NCBI RefSeq assembly: GCF_000233695.2
Contig: NZ_CM001488.1
Coordinates: 3,315,453-3,379,452, forward strand
Source: Desulfobacter postgatei 2ac9
GTDB lineage: Bacteria; Desulfobacterota; Desulfobacteria; Desulfobacterales; Desulfobacteraceae
Length of the DNA: 64,000 nt
Direction of reading: 5' to 3'
In this document: piece by piece, positions 34,304 to 43,256 of the stretch
How the letters are laid out: every line of letters starts with the position of its first letter
Numbering within the stretch: position 1 is the first letter of the stretch
Position numbers and translations under genes: made by a program
Notes under the pieces: model-generated
The model's database searches: none
Told to the model about the DNA's origin: nothing
What the model saw: only the letters and a program-made list of their open reading frames with translations

Positions 34304-35502
34304 TTCTTTATCTTGATATGATGGCAGGTATTGCAGGCGACATGTTTTTAGGCGCACTGGTGGATCTTGGTGTCCCTGTGGAGTGGCTCAAGGGAAAATT
34401 ATCACCCGTTCTGGACGGTTTTGACCTGCGCACTGAAATTGTGTTCCGGCACCATCTGCGGGCCGTTAATCTTTATGTGGATGTGACCGACCATGTCACC
34501 CATCGCCATTACACCCACATCCGGCAGATGATTGAATCTGCGGATTTGCCGGACCAGGTTCGGGCCAATGCCCTGACCGCCTTTAAACACATTGCCCAGG
34601 CCGAAGCCCATATCCACGGAAAGGACATTGAAACCGTCCACTTCCATGAGATTGGCGGCATTGACAGCCTGGTGGACATCATTGGCAGCTTTCTGGCCCT
34701 CGATTACCTGGGGGTGGACCAGGTGGCGGCAACCCCGGTTCCCCTCGGATCAGGGACCATTAAGTGCGCCCATGGCACCATTCCCGTGCCGGTTCCGGCC
34801 ACTGTGGCCATACTTAAGGGCCTTGAAGTGAGGGGGTCTGACGCCAAAACCGAAATCGTTACACCCACGGGCGCAGCCATTGTGGCAACGTTGGCACCCC
34901 AGTTCGGGGGCATGCCCGACATGCAGATTGAAAAAGTGGGATACGGGGCCGGTAAACGCGACATTGGCGCATCTGTGCCCAATCTTCTGCGTCTGGTGCT
35001 GGGCACCCCTTCCGTCGTGAAGAATTCAGCGGATAACATCCTGTCGGACCAGGTTCATGTGCTCTATACCAATGTGGATGACATGAGCCCGGAGAGTCTG
35101 GGTTTTGTCATGGACCGTCTCATGGACAAAGGGGCGCTTGACGTCAGTTTTACGCCGGCATTCATGAAAAAGAACCGGCCCGCCACACGCATTGAGGTGA
35201 TCTGCCGGCCCGCGCAGCTCCAGGTGCTTGCAGATCTCCTGCTGTCAGAGACCACAACCATCGGGGTGCGATATCACCTTTGCGACAGAATGATTTTAAA
35301 ACGCGAATCCGTGGAAGTAGAGACCAGCCTTGGCCGGGTAAGCGCCAAAAAGATCACCTCCCCAAACGGCCGGGCCCGGATCATGCCGGAATATGATGAG
35401 TGCAAACGCATTGCCCTGGATCGTAATTTGCCTTTTTATCAGGTATATGAGCAGATCCTGGCTGAATCGAATCCCCTTGACAGGCAAACAGGACGGTCAT
35501 AA
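34300..35502 (+). CDS. larC: LarC, nickel insertion enzyme for the nickel-pincer cofactor
   Basis: 400 residues, DUF111 family. LarC inserts nickel with CTP into the pyridinium dithiocarboxylate precursor to make the cofactor of lactate racemase-type enzymes. The N-terminus D-M-M-A-G-I-A-G-D-M-F-L-G-A-L and the His-rich H-F-H-E-I-G-G-I-D-S-L-V-D near residue 110 are characteristic. In Lactobacillus, larC needs a programmed frameshift; here it is one uninterrupted frame. LarB and LarE are not in the window. It overlaps the peptidase gene upstream and is followed 23 bases on by pgpA. Confidence 0.92.
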   Translation: MILYLDMMAGIAGDMFLGALVDLGVPVEWLKGKLSPVLDGFDLRTEIVFRHHLRAVNLYVDVTDHVTHRHYTHIRQMIESADLPDQVRANALTAFKHIAQAEAHIHGKDIETVHFHEIGGIDSLVDIIGSFLALDYLGVDQVAATPVPLGSGTIKCAHGTIPVPVPATVAILKGLEVRGSDAKTEIVTPTGAAIVATLAPQFGGMPDMQIEKVGYGAGKRDIGASVPNLLRLVLGTPSVVKNSADNILSDQVHVLYTNVDDMSPESLGFVMDRLMDKGALDVSFTPAFMKKNRPATRIEVICRPAQLQVLADLLLSETTTIGVRYHLCDRMILKRESVEVETSLGRVSAKKITSPNGRARIMPEYDECKRIALDRNLPFYQVYEQILAESNPLDRQTGRS

Positions 35503-35525
35503 AAGATCGGGGAAGGATCCGGCTG

Positions 35526-35990
35526 ATGGGAGAAAAAGCAATACTTTTCATTGCCACGGGTTTTGGTCTGGGACGGCTGCCTTTTGCCCCCGGGACCTTT
35601 GGCACCCTTGCGGGCCTGCCGTTGATCGGTATCATGGTGTGGCTGGCAACGGCGTGTACGCCCGGTGCTGCCGCCCTGTTTCTGGTAGGCGTGATACTTT
35701 GTGCGATTTGGATTTCCCAAAAGGCTGAAGTTCTGATTGGCCAAAAAGATCCGGGGGCTGTGGTCATTGATGAGATGGCAGGGTTTTGTGTAACCATGAC
35801 CCTGGTGCCTATAAGCTTAGTCTCGTTGGTCATAGGCTTTATTGCTTTCAGATGTTTTGATATATTAAAGCCTTTTCCGATCCGCTGGTTTGAAAAAACT
35901 TTTTCCGGCGGGGCCGGTATTGTGTTGGATGATTTAATGGCAGGGGTGCTGGCCGCTTTCCTGCTTAAAGCAATATACTTTATGTTGTGA
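35526..35990 (+). CDS. pgpA: Phosphatidylglycerophosphatase A
   Basis: 154 residues with several membrane helices. It dephosphorylates phosphatidylglycerophosphate to phosphatidylglycerol at the inner membrane. Conserved blocks are G[10 protein letters not shown] near residue 17, V-I-D-E-M-A-G-F near 80, [10 protein letters not shown] near 113 and L-D-D-L-M-A-G near 138; the acidic residues are metal ligands. The stop lies 17 bases before the recA start and the recA ribosome site begins right after it. Confidence 0.92.
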   Translation: MGEKAILFIATGFGLGRLPFAPGTFGTLAGLPLIGIMVWLATACTPGAAALFLVGVILCAIWISQKAEVLIGQKDPGAVVIDEMAGFCVTMTLVPISLVSLVIGFIAFRCFDILKPFPIRWFEKTFSGGAGIVLDDLMAGVLAAFLLKAIYFML

Positions 35991-36007
35991 TTGAGGAGGA
36001 AAACGTG

Positions 36008-37072
36008 ATGGAAAAAAATAAGGAAAAGGAAAAAGCCGTCCAGACCGCCATGAATCAGATTGAGCGTCAGTTCGGCAAAGGCTCGATCATGAAGCTCGGC
36101 GGCCGGGAGGTGGAAGCCGTTCCCGTGATCCGGTCCGGTTCCCTTGCCCTGGACAAGGCACTGGGCGTGGGCGGATACCCCAGGGGCCGGATCATTGAGA
36201 TTTACGGCCCGGAATCTTCGGGCAAGACAACCCTTGCACTTCATGCCGTGGCCGAAGCCCAGAGAAAAGGCGGTATTGCCGCATTCATCGATGCCGAACA
36301 CGCCCTGGACGTGGCCTATGCCAGGCGGCTGGGCGTCGACTGTGACGAACTTCTGGTTTCCCAGCCCGATACCGGTGAACAGGCCCTTGAAATTGCCGAC
36401 ATGCTGGTGCGAAGCGGCGGTATTGACATCCTGGTTGTGGACTCGGTGGCTGCCCTTGTGCCCAGATCAGAAATCGAAGGCGAGATGGGCGATTCCCACA
36501 TGGGACTGCAGGCGCGTCTTATGTCCCAGGCCCTTCGTAAACTTACCGGGACAATAGGAAAAACCGCCACCACCCTGATTTTTATTAACCAGATCCGTAT
36601 GAAGATCGGCGTGGTCTACGGCAACCCGGAAACTACCACCGGCGGCAATGCCTTGAAATTTTATGCCTCCATGCGTCTTGAGATCAGAAAGGCCGCAGCC
36701 ATTAAAAACGGTGAAGATGTGATCGGGTCCCGGACCAAGGTCAAGGTGGTGAAAAACAAACTGGCCCCCCCGTTTAAAAGTGTTGAATTCGATCTGATGT
36801 ACGGGGATGGCATTTCCAGGACCGGCGATCTTCTGGATATGGCGGTTGAGCTGGATATTGTGAACAAGAGCGGCTCCTGGTACTCGTTTGACAAAGAGCG
36901 CATCGGCCAGGGCCGGGAGAATGTAAAAGCTTTTTTAATTGACAATCCCGATATTTTTGATGCCATTGAACTTAAAGTGAGAACCGAACTTGGAATTGCC
37001 GGAGCGGATGCAGCCAAAACTGCGGCCGATACCGGAAAGGACAGTCTACCGGAATCCAAACCCAGTGCCTGA
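36008..37072 (+). CDS. recA: Recombinase RecA
   Basis: 354 residues from ATG 36008, which stands 8 bases after GAGGAGG. A GTG 3 bases earlier and another at 35987 are in frame but less well placed. RecA forms filaments on single-stranded DNA, exchanges strands and triggers LexA cleavage. Walker [10 protein letters not shown] is near residue 66. I-D-A-E-H-A-L-D near 95 and the L2 segment with N-Q-I-R-M-K-I-G-V near 195 are standard. recX, often placed between recA and alaS, is absent; a perfect 56-nt palindrome occupies that gap. Confidence 0.97.
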   Translation: MEKNKEKEKAVQTAMNQIERQFGKGSIMKLGGREVEAVPVIRSGSLALDKALGVGGYPRGRIIEIYGPESSGKTTLALHAVAEAQRKGGIAAFIDAEHALDVAYARRLGVDCDELLVSQPDTGEQALEIADMLVRSGGIDILVVDSVAALVPRSEIEGEMGDSHMGLQARLMSQALRKLTGTIGKTATTLIFINQIRMKIGVVYGNPETTTGGNALKFYASMRLEIRKAAAIKNGEDVIGSRTKVKVVKNKLAPPFKSVEFDLMYGDGISRTGDLLDMAVELDIVNKSGSWYSFDKERIGQGRENVKAFLIDNPDIFDAIELKVRTELGIAGADAAKTAADTGKDSLPESKPSA

Positions 37073-37083
37073 ACCGAAAACCC

Positions 37084-37139
37084 GTGTTTGAACGGCTCGT
37101 TAGAGGAGCTAAAGCTCCTCTAACGAGCCGTTCAAACAC
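37084..37139. repeat. Perfect 27-bp inverted repeat with 2-nt loop between recA and alaS
   Basis: The arms 37084-37110 and 37113-37139 are exact complements (outer GTGTTTGAACGG, inner GTTAGAGGAGCT), separated by AA. As RNA or cruciform it would be very stable. No T run follows, so it is not a standard terminator, though it could end recA transcription or protect mRNA ends. It starts 12 bases after the recA stop. Confidence 0.9.
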
Positions 37140-37178
37140 TAACCTAACCGGTACAGTTGAGCAGGAGCCAATACTACT

Positions 37179-39806
37179 ATGACAGGTAATGAAGCCAGGA
37201 AAATTTTCCTCGAATATTTTAAAAAACATAACCACCGCCATGTGCGCTCATCGTCCCTGGTACCCCAGGATGATCCCACCCTGCTGTTCGTGAACGCCGG
37301 TATGGTGCAGTTTAAGCGTGTTTTTACAGGTGATGAAAAACGTGACTACGACACAGCGGTCACCTCACAGAAATGCGTGCGGGCCGGGGGTAAACATAAC
37401 GACCTTGAGAATGTGGGCTACACGGCGCGCCATCATACTTTTTTTGAGATGCTGGGCAATTTTTCCTTTGGCGAATATTTCAAGGAAAAGGCCATTGATT
37501 TTGCCTGGGACCTGCTGACCAACGGGTACGGGTTTGATGCCGATAAACTTTACGTCTCTGTTTATAAAGATGATGATCAGGCTTTTGAAATCTGGAATAA
37601 GCAGGTTGGCCTTCCTGTCGGCCGCATCTCCCGGTTAGGCGAAGAGGACAATTTCTGGGCCATGGGCGATACCGGCCCCTGCGGTCCCTGTTCCGAAATT
37701 CATATTGACCGTGGCAAGGAGTTCGGGTGTGATGATCCCAACTGTGCCGTGGGTTGTGACTGCGACCGATGGCTGGAATTGTGGAATCTGGTGTTCATGC
37801 AGTTTGAAAGAAGTGAAGACGGCACCATGACGCCGCTGCCCCAACCCAGTATTGACACGGGGATGGGTCTTGAGCGCATTCTCTCCGTACTGCAGAACGT
37901 GCCCACCAATTTTGATACAGACCTTTTTGTCCCCATCATGGACCGGGTCGGGGAACTGGCCGGGAAAAAACGGGGGGAATCCAAGCAAGTGGAAGTGGCC
38001 ATGAAGGTCATTGCCGACCACTCAAGAGCCAGCGCTTTTTTAATCTGTGACGGGGTATTGCCTTCCAACGAGGGGCGCGGTTATGTACTTCGCAGGATCA
38101 TGCGCCGGGCCATCCGGTACGGGCGCAGCATCGGGCTGACCAAACCATTTTTACACAAAACCGTTCAGACCGTATTTACCATTATGGATGATGCCTATCC
38201 GGAACTCAAAGAGTCTGCCGCTTTTATCCTTAACGTGGTGAAAAACGAAGAAGAAAAATTCCTTGAAACCCTTGAAACCGGCATGAAGCTTTTGGAGGCA
38301 ACCATTGAGGACCTTGAAAAGAAAAAGGAGAAAATTATTCCGGGAGAGGTGATCTTCAAGCTTTACGATACGTTTGGATTTCCTGTTGACATTATCCAGG
38401 ATCATGTCAAGGAGATGGGTATTGCCCTGGATATGGAAGGATTTGATGCGGCCATGGCTGAACAGAAAGCCAGGTCCAAGTCTAAAAAGAAATTTGCCGG
38501 TGTGGGCGAGGCCTATAAACCCCTGACCTCGGCAGGTGTGAAAACCGTGTTCAAAGGTTATGATACCATTGAAATGCAAAGTGATCTGCTTATTGTGGTC
38601 AAGGATGATGCTGAAGTGGACACGGCCGGCGCGGGTGAGGAAATTGAAGTGGTCACCCCGGAAACCGTATTTTATGCTGAATCCGGGGGTCAGGCCGGGG
38701 ATCGCGGTCTGTTTGAAAATGATGCCTGCCTTATTGAAATCACGGATACGGTGAAGGACCCTTCCGGTCTTTTCATCCACAAGGGCAGAGTCGTTAAAGG
38801 ATCCTGCAAGAAAGGCGATACATTTACCCTCAAGGTGGATGCAGGGCTTCGCCGGACTACGGCTGCAAACCATTCCGCTACCCATATCCTGCATGCAGCG
38901 CTTCGCAAGGTTTTAGGCGATCATGTCAAGCAGTCCGGCTCTCTGGTAACACCGGACAGGCTGCGGTTCGACTTCACCCATTTCAGCGCGGTTACCCCTG
39001 AAGAGCTTGCTGCCATTGAAACAGAGGTCAACACCCATATCATTGAAAACCATGCGGTCACCACAAAAGAGATGGACATGGAAGAAGCGGTCCGGTCCGG
39101 TGCCACGGCCCTGTTTGAAGAAAAATACGGGGATGTGGTCCGGGTAGTCTCCCAGGGAGATTTCTCCCAGGAATTGTGCGGCGGCACCCATACCCGTGCC
39201 ACCGGCGACATCGGGTTGTTCCGCATCCTGTCCGAGGCGGGGATTGCCTCGGGTGTGCGTCGTATTGAAGCGGTGACAGGGCTTACTGCCCTTGAAGCCG
39301 TTCATGAGGATCACTCTGCCCTGGAAAAGGTGGCAGGGATTCTGAAAAGTGCCAAGGACGATGTGGTGGAGCGGCTTGAAAGCTTTGTGGCCGAGAAAAA
39401 GGCTGTGGAAAAGGAATTGGCCGCACTTAAAGCCAAGATTGCGTCCAAATCCGTTGAAAACATTGACGATGATATCAAGGAGATCAACGGGGTCAAGGTG
39501 TTGTCCAAGCGGGTGGAAATTGAAAATCCATCCCAGCTCCGGGATCTGGCAGATAAATTCAAGACCAAACTGGGCTCGGGCGTGTTGCTGTTGGGTGCAG
39601 AATCCAACGGCAAGGCATTGCTTATTTCCATGGTTACTGACGATCTGACCAAGACCTTTAAGGCCGGCAATATTGTTAAAACCGCTGCCGGTATTGTGGG
39701 TGGCGGTGGCGGCGGCCGACCGGACATGGCCCAGGCCGGCGGCACCAAACCCGAGCTTCTGGACAAGGCCCTGGCATCTGTTTTTGATACGGTATCTAAT
39801 TTGTGA
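37179..39806 (+). CDS. alaS: Alanyl-tRNA synthetase
   Basis: 875 residues with all four parts of bacterial AlaRS. The class II aminoacylation core has F-V-N-A-G-M-V-Q-F-K near residue 33 and R-x-x-E-D-N-F-W near 150. The tRNA-recognition domain follows. The editing domain has the zinc ligands H-S-A-T-H near 568 and C-G-G-T-H near 667. The C-Ala domain ends in a G-G-G-G-G-G-R segment near 845. The start is ATG 37179, with GAGCAGGAG about 10 bases upstream. Its stop overlaps the start of the permease gene by 4 bases. Confidence 0.97.
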   Translation: MTGNEARKIFLEYFKKHNHRHVRSSSLVPQDDPTLLFVNAGMVQFKRVFTGDEKRDYDTAVTSQKCVRAGGKHNDLENVGYTARHHTFFEMLGNFSFGEYFKEKAIDFAWDLLTNGYGFDADKLYVSVYKDDDQAFEIWNKQVGLPVGRISRLGEEDNFWAMGDTGPCGPCSEIHIDRGKEFGCDDPNCAVGCDCDRWLELWNLVFMQFERSEDGTMTPLPQPSIDTGMGLERILSVLQNVPTNFDTDLFVPIMDRVGELAGKKRGESKQVEVAMKVIADHSRASAFLICDGVLPSNEGRGYVLRRIMRRAIRYGRSIGLTKPFLHKTVQTVFTIMDDAYPELKESAAFILNVVKNEEEKFLETLETGMKLLEATIEDLEKKKEKIIPGEVIFKLYDTFGFPVDIIQDHVKEMGIALDMEGFDAAMAEQKARSKSKKKFAGVGEAYKPLTSAGVKTVFKGYDTIEMQSDLLIVVKDDAEVDTAGAGEEIEVVTPETVFYAESGGQAGDRGLFENDACLIEITDTVKDPSGLFIHKGRVVKGSCKKGDTFTLKVDAGLRRTTAANHSATHILHAALRKVLGDHVKQSGSLVTPDRLRFDFTHFSAVTPEELAAIETEVNTHIIENHAVTTKEMDMEEAVRSGATALFEEKYGDVVRVVSQGDFSQELCGGTHTRATGDIGLFRILSEAGIASGVRRIEAVTGLTALEAVHEDHSALEKVAGILKSAKDDVVERLESFVAEKKAVEKELAALKAKIASKSVENIDDDIKEINGVKVLSKRVEIENPSQLRDLADKFKTKLGSGVLLLGAESNGKALLISMVTDDLTKTFKAGNIVKTAAGIVGGGGGGRPDMAQAGGTKPELLDKALASVFDTVSNL

Positions 39807-40834
39807 CAGCGTATTTTATCAGACGGCTCCTTTTAGTGATTCCCACCTTCATCGGCATCACCATCATGGTGTTCACCATCACCCGCTTTGTGCCCGGCGG
39901 TCCTATTGAACGTATCATTGCCGAAACCAGGGCCATGCAGATGGGAGAGCAGGGCGGACGTTCCAGGGCCCAGGAGGTAGGTCAGGGCCAGCCATTATCC
40001 GAGGAGCAGATCAAAAACCTTGAAGCCTATTACGGATTTGACAAGCCTGTACTCCAAAGCTATGGGATTTGGCTTCTCAAGGTGCTTAAAGGCGATCTGG
40101 GGCGGTCTACCCGATACCAGGACCCGGTGTGGGAGATGGTTAAAGAGCGCATCCCCATATCCCTTTACTTCGGGGTATTGAGCCTGGTGCTCATTTACGG
40201 CGTCTGTATTCCACTGGGTGTGGCCAAGGCTGTGCGCCATAACACCGGGTTTGACAATATATCCTCTGCGGTTATTTTTACAGGTTACGCCATTCCGGGC
40301 TGGGTGGCCGGCGTCATTATGCTGGTGATGTTTGCCTCCCGTATGGATCTGTTTCCCCTGGGCGGGCTTGCGTCCGACTATTTCATTGATATGACGCTTG
40401 GGGAAAAAATAAGGGATGTGGCATGGCATACGGTGCTGCCGCTTTTCTCATATATGATCGGCGCCTTTACCGTGATGACCCTTTTAATGAAAAACACGCT
40501 CATGGACAACCTGTCCGCCGATTATGTGCGTACGGCCATTGCCAAGGGCTTAAGCTTCAAACAGGCTGTTTTTCGTCATGCCCTGCGCAATAGTTTGATC
40601 CCCATTGCCACCAGTTTCGGCAACAATATTTCCATTCTTCTCATGGGATCCTTTCTCATTGAAAAGGTGTTCAATATCGACGGCATGGGCCTTTTAGGGT
40701 ATGAGTCCATTTTGGACCGCGATTTCCCGGTGGTGATGGGGATTCTTGTGGTTTCATCCCTGCTGTTCATGGTGGGAAATATTTTGTCTGATGTGTGTGT
40801 GGCTATAGTGGATCCCCGGGTTCGGTTTCATTAA
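39803..40834 (+). CDS. yejB: ABC transporter permease, YejB/OppB type
   Basis: 343 residues with a GTG start overlapping the alaS stop. The N-terminal helix with R-R-L-L-L-V-I-P-T-F is followed by F-V-P-G-G-P-I-E-R-I and a linker including G-F-D-K-P. Five or more membrane helices and the EAA loop D-Y-V-R-T-A-I-A-K-G-L near residue 237 come after. The linker length and F-V-P-G-G-P agree with YejB, which takes up oligopeptides and microcin C with YejA, YejE and YejF. The partner permease follows, but no binding protein or ATPase gene is found here. The link to alaS is unusual and may only reflect coupling of convenience. Confidence 0.85.
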   Translation: MTAYFIRRLLLVIPTFIGITIMVFTITRFVPGGPIERIIAETRAMQMGEQGGRSRAQEVGQGQPLSEEQIKNLEAYYGFDKPVLQSYGIWLLKVLKGDLGRSTRYQDPVWEMVKERIPISLYFGVLSLVLIYGVCIPLGVAKAVRHNTGFDNISSAVIFTGYAIPGWVAGVIMLVMFASRMDLFPLGGLASDYFIDMTLGEKIRDVAWHTVLPLFSYMIGAFTVMTLLMKNTLMDNLSADYVRTAIAKGLSFKQAVFRHALRNSLIPIATSFGNNISILLMGSFLIEKVFNIDGMGLLGYESILDRDFPVVMGILVVSSLLFMVGNILSDVCVAIVDPRVRFH

Positions 40835-40845
40835 GGAGTATGGAA

Positions 40846-41892
40846 TTGAGAGTATTGAACCCGGTGACAAAGGAACAGTTCCGGCGCTTTTGCAGTGTCA
40901 AAAGAGGTTTCTGGTCACTTGTGATTATTCTGGTTCTGATGTTTATCTCCTTTTTTGCCGAAGTGTTCATTAATTCCAGGGCCCTTGTTGTCTGTTACCA
41001 GGGGGAGTTTTATTTTCCTACCTACGCAGATATGATCCCGGGAAAAACCTTTGGCCTGGGGTATTCCTATGAAACCAATTACCGGGAATTAAAGCAGAAA
41101 TTTGACAGGGAAGGGGGGAATAGTTTTGTAATTATGCCGCCGGTGCCGTATAATCCCTATGAAAATGACCTGCGCTTCAATGAATACCCGCCGTTTCCGC
41201 CATCGTTTTCCCTTCGGCATTTCCTGGGCACGGACAACGTGGGCCGGGATGTGCTGGCCCGCCTTGTGTACGGATTTCGCACGGCTATTCTTTTTTCCCT
41301 GACACTGTTGTTTCTTAACTACACTGTGGGCATATCCATGGGCTGTGCCATGGGCTATTTCGGAGGGGTGTTTGACCTGTTTTTCCAGCGGGTCATTGAG
41401 ATCTGGAGCAATATTCCGTTTCTGTATGTAATTATTATTGTTTCTTCCATTGTGGTGCCAAACTTCCTGATCCTGATTCTGATTATGGCTTTTTTCGGCT
41501 GGATTTCCATTACCTGGGTCATGCGCACCATGACCTACCGGGAAAAGGAACGTGAATATATTCTTGCCGTCCGGTCCCTGGGTGCCTCGCATATGCGGAT
41601 CATTTTCAGGCACATTATCCCTAACACCATTTCCGTGATCGTTACCTATGCACCCTTTGCCATTTCCGGCGGCATTGTGGCCTTAACCTCCCTGGATTAT
41701 CTGGGGTTCGGTCTGCCTGCACCTACGCCGTCCTGGGGTGAACTTTTATCCCAGGGCTGGCAAAATATGGAAGCCTGGTGGATTTCAGCCGCTGTGGTGT
41801 CAGCCCTTGTGGTGACCCTGATGACCGTTACCTTCATCGGAGAAGGCATCAGGGAGGCCTTTGATCCCCGGCGCCATACGGTGTATGAATAA
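40846..41892 (+). CDS. yejE: ABC transporter permease, YejE/OppC type
   Basis: 348 residues from TTG 40846, which stands 7 bases after AAGGAG. The in-frame ATG 40840 is only one base from that site, and an earlier frame from 40795 lies within yejB. The protein has a first helix, a YejE-type periplasmic segment (V-C-Y-Q-G-E-F-Y-F-P near residue 45), then L-G-T-D-N-V-G-R-D-V near 125. The EAA loop E-R-E-Y-I-L-A-V-R-S-L-G-A is near 232. It is the partner of the preceding permease and is closed by a terminator at 41894-41930. No ATPase gene follows. Confidence 0.87.
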   Translation: MRVLNPVTKEQFRRFCSVKRGFWSLVIILVLMFISFFAEVFINSRALVVCYQGEFYFPTYADMIPGKTFGLGYSYETNYRELKQKFDREGGNSFVIMPPVPYNPYENDLRFNEYPPFPPSFSLRHFLGTDNVGRDVLARLVYGFRTAILFSLTLLFLNYTVGISMGCAMGYFGGVFDLFFQRVIEIWSNIPFLYVIIIVSSIVVPNFLILILIMAFFGWISITWVMRTMTYREKEREYILAVRSLGASHMRIIFRHIIPNTISVIVTYAPFAISGGIVALTSLDYLGFGLPAPTPSWGELLSQGWQNMEAWWISAAVVSALVVTLMTVTFIGEGIREAFDPRRHTVYE

Positions 41893-41893
41893 C

Positions 41894-41930
41894 CCGGTGC
41901 CTGGAAAAGGCACCGGAAATTTTGTTTTCT
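41894..41930 (+). terminator. Terminator after yejE
   Basis: CCGGTGCC - TGGAAAA - GGCACCGG (41894-41916), followed by AAATTTTGTTTT. It lies directly after the yejE stop codon. Confidence 0.8.
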
Positions 41931-42268
41931 AAAAAAGGAACATTTCACCGTGCCTACACCATGGATGCCGAAACAGTCCAGTGTATCGTCATACCCTCTC
42001 TTCATTTTTTCGGCGTTTTCATCCACGATGGAACTTGCCTTTGTGATACCTGACAACATTTGACTAACTTTTTTGATATCCCGGGCAATTGCTGATGCAG
42101 ATTCGGAATTATCTGATGCTTCCCGAGAGGTATCAGACAATTCAACACAGACATCCTGCAGTGTATTTGACATGAGATATTTGAGCAGTGCTATTCGTGA
42201 GCGGGTCAGGTTGTTGCTGTTGATTTCATTGCTCAGATTGGTCTTCTTTGTCTTGGCACTGTATTCCT
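41931..42268 (-). pseudogene. Possible remnant of a signalling or coiled-coil protein
   Basis: A minus-strand frame of about 110 codons, with an ATG at 42173. It has Ser/Asp-rich helical heptads (S-R-E-A-S-D-N-S-E-S-A-S-A-I-A-R) and I-V-D-E-N-A-E-K-M, which resembles pieces of methyl-accepting chemotaxis proteins. Its frame runs without stop into the terminator and antisense to yejE, so its own end is missing. No ribosome site is evident. It may be the stump of a gene lost by rearrangement, or non-coding. I am not sure. Confidence 0.3.
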
Positions 42269-43057
42269 TTAATTTTCTGAATCGGAAACCTCCAGTATAT
42301 CGGAATCAGTTTTGTTTTCGATTTTAAGGATAGGCGCTTCAGGTGCAGGCAGTCTGCTTAGGTACAACTGATGCTCACGGATATGGGTTTCGGCTTCCAA
42401 AGCCTTTTTGGCCAAAAGATATCGTAAGTAAAGAAACCAGGCAAAAATTAAAAGAACAGCCATGCCGGCAATGGCAAAAAACCATCCATACCGGTTAATA
42501 ATTTCAAGACCGGTTTGACCGATAACGGAAACCAGATTGGGAAGCACCCAGAAGGCAAGCACAACCAAAAAAACGCCCGCACCAATTATAAAAATGTTCA
42601 TGCGGTTGATCTGGGCTAAAAAATGATCCACTTTCCCCTTTGGCTTGGCATCCGTATCCTTGTCCTCGGTTTCCAGGGGTTCCTCTTGCTTTTTGCCAAC
42701 AAGTGTTGAAAACGCCGATATAATAAATGCCAACAAAAGCGTAAACCCTAAAGGAAGTCCAATGGCCGTGGCAAACCAGGCCCTGAACGGAAACGGCACT
42801 GTTCGTGTGACCAGCTTTTTTTCATAATTTTCAAAAGGGCCGAAAGTTGCTTCAAAATAATATTTTTTAAACTGGGTTAAACGCGTTCCATCAGTTTCGT
42901 AAATGACGGTTCCTGAATCATTCAGAACCTGCAGGGTATTCTTTTTTCCTGATTTTGCAGCAAAAACGAAGAAAATCTGAAGTTCCACTAAAACCAGCAG
43001 CACGGTAACTATAATCAGCAGGGCCTTGTTGTGGAAAAATGAATTTTTAATGTTCAT
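42269..43057 (-). CDS. Hypothetical inner-membrane protein
   Basis: 262 residues with four predicted membrane helices, near residues 12-34, 93-115, 152-172 and 188-210. Between the first two is an extracytoplasmic segment (about 35-90) with V-L-N-D-S-G-T-V-I-Y-E-T-D-G-T. Between the second and third is a charged cytoplasmic loop rich in Glu, Asp and Lys. The C-terminal 45 residues are hydrophilic. I do not recognise a family. The genes on both sides do not suggest a role. Confidence 0.7.
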   Translation of the reverse strand: MNIKNSFFHNKALLIIVTVLLVLVELQIFFVFAAKSGKKNTLQVLNDSGTVIYETDGTRLTQFKKYYFEATFGPFENYEKKLVTRTVPFPFRAWFATAIGLPLGFTLLLAFIISAFSTLVGKKQEEPLETEDKDTDAKPKGKVDHFLAQINRMNIFIIGAGVFLVVLAFWVLPNLVSVIGQTGLEIINRYGWFFAIAGMAVLLIFAWFLYLRYLLAKKALEAETHIREHQLYLSRLPAPEAPILKIENKTDSDILEVSDSEN

Positions 43058-43256
43058 AATCCGCCTTGTTTTGATTTCAATTCTGATCTTTCACAAAAAA
43101 GCTCCCTTCAGTCTATTAGGAAGCCTTAACCCAATCGTTAAAGTTGTATAGAAATTAACCCGTCTCAGCGACCCTGTCAATTTATTAATCCTGTCATTAA
43201 TTCGGAACTGCTTGTTATTCGCACATTTGGCTCAATTATTAAAGAATTTTGGCCGG

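Noticed and set aside
34300-35502. Programmed frameshift in larC
   Set aside because: Known from Lactobacillus, but here the gene is one uninterrupted frame of 400 codons, so none is needed.
35381-36301. 306-codon open frame opposite pgpA and recA
   Set aside because: Antisense to two well-supported genes and composed of shadow-like low-similarity sequence.
37084-37139. Palindrome after recA as an ordinary rho-independent terminator
   Set aside because: There is no T run on either side; kept only as a repeat of unknown role.
38151-38894. 247-codon open frame opposite alaS
   Set aside because: Antisense to the conserved AlaRS editing and recognition domains.
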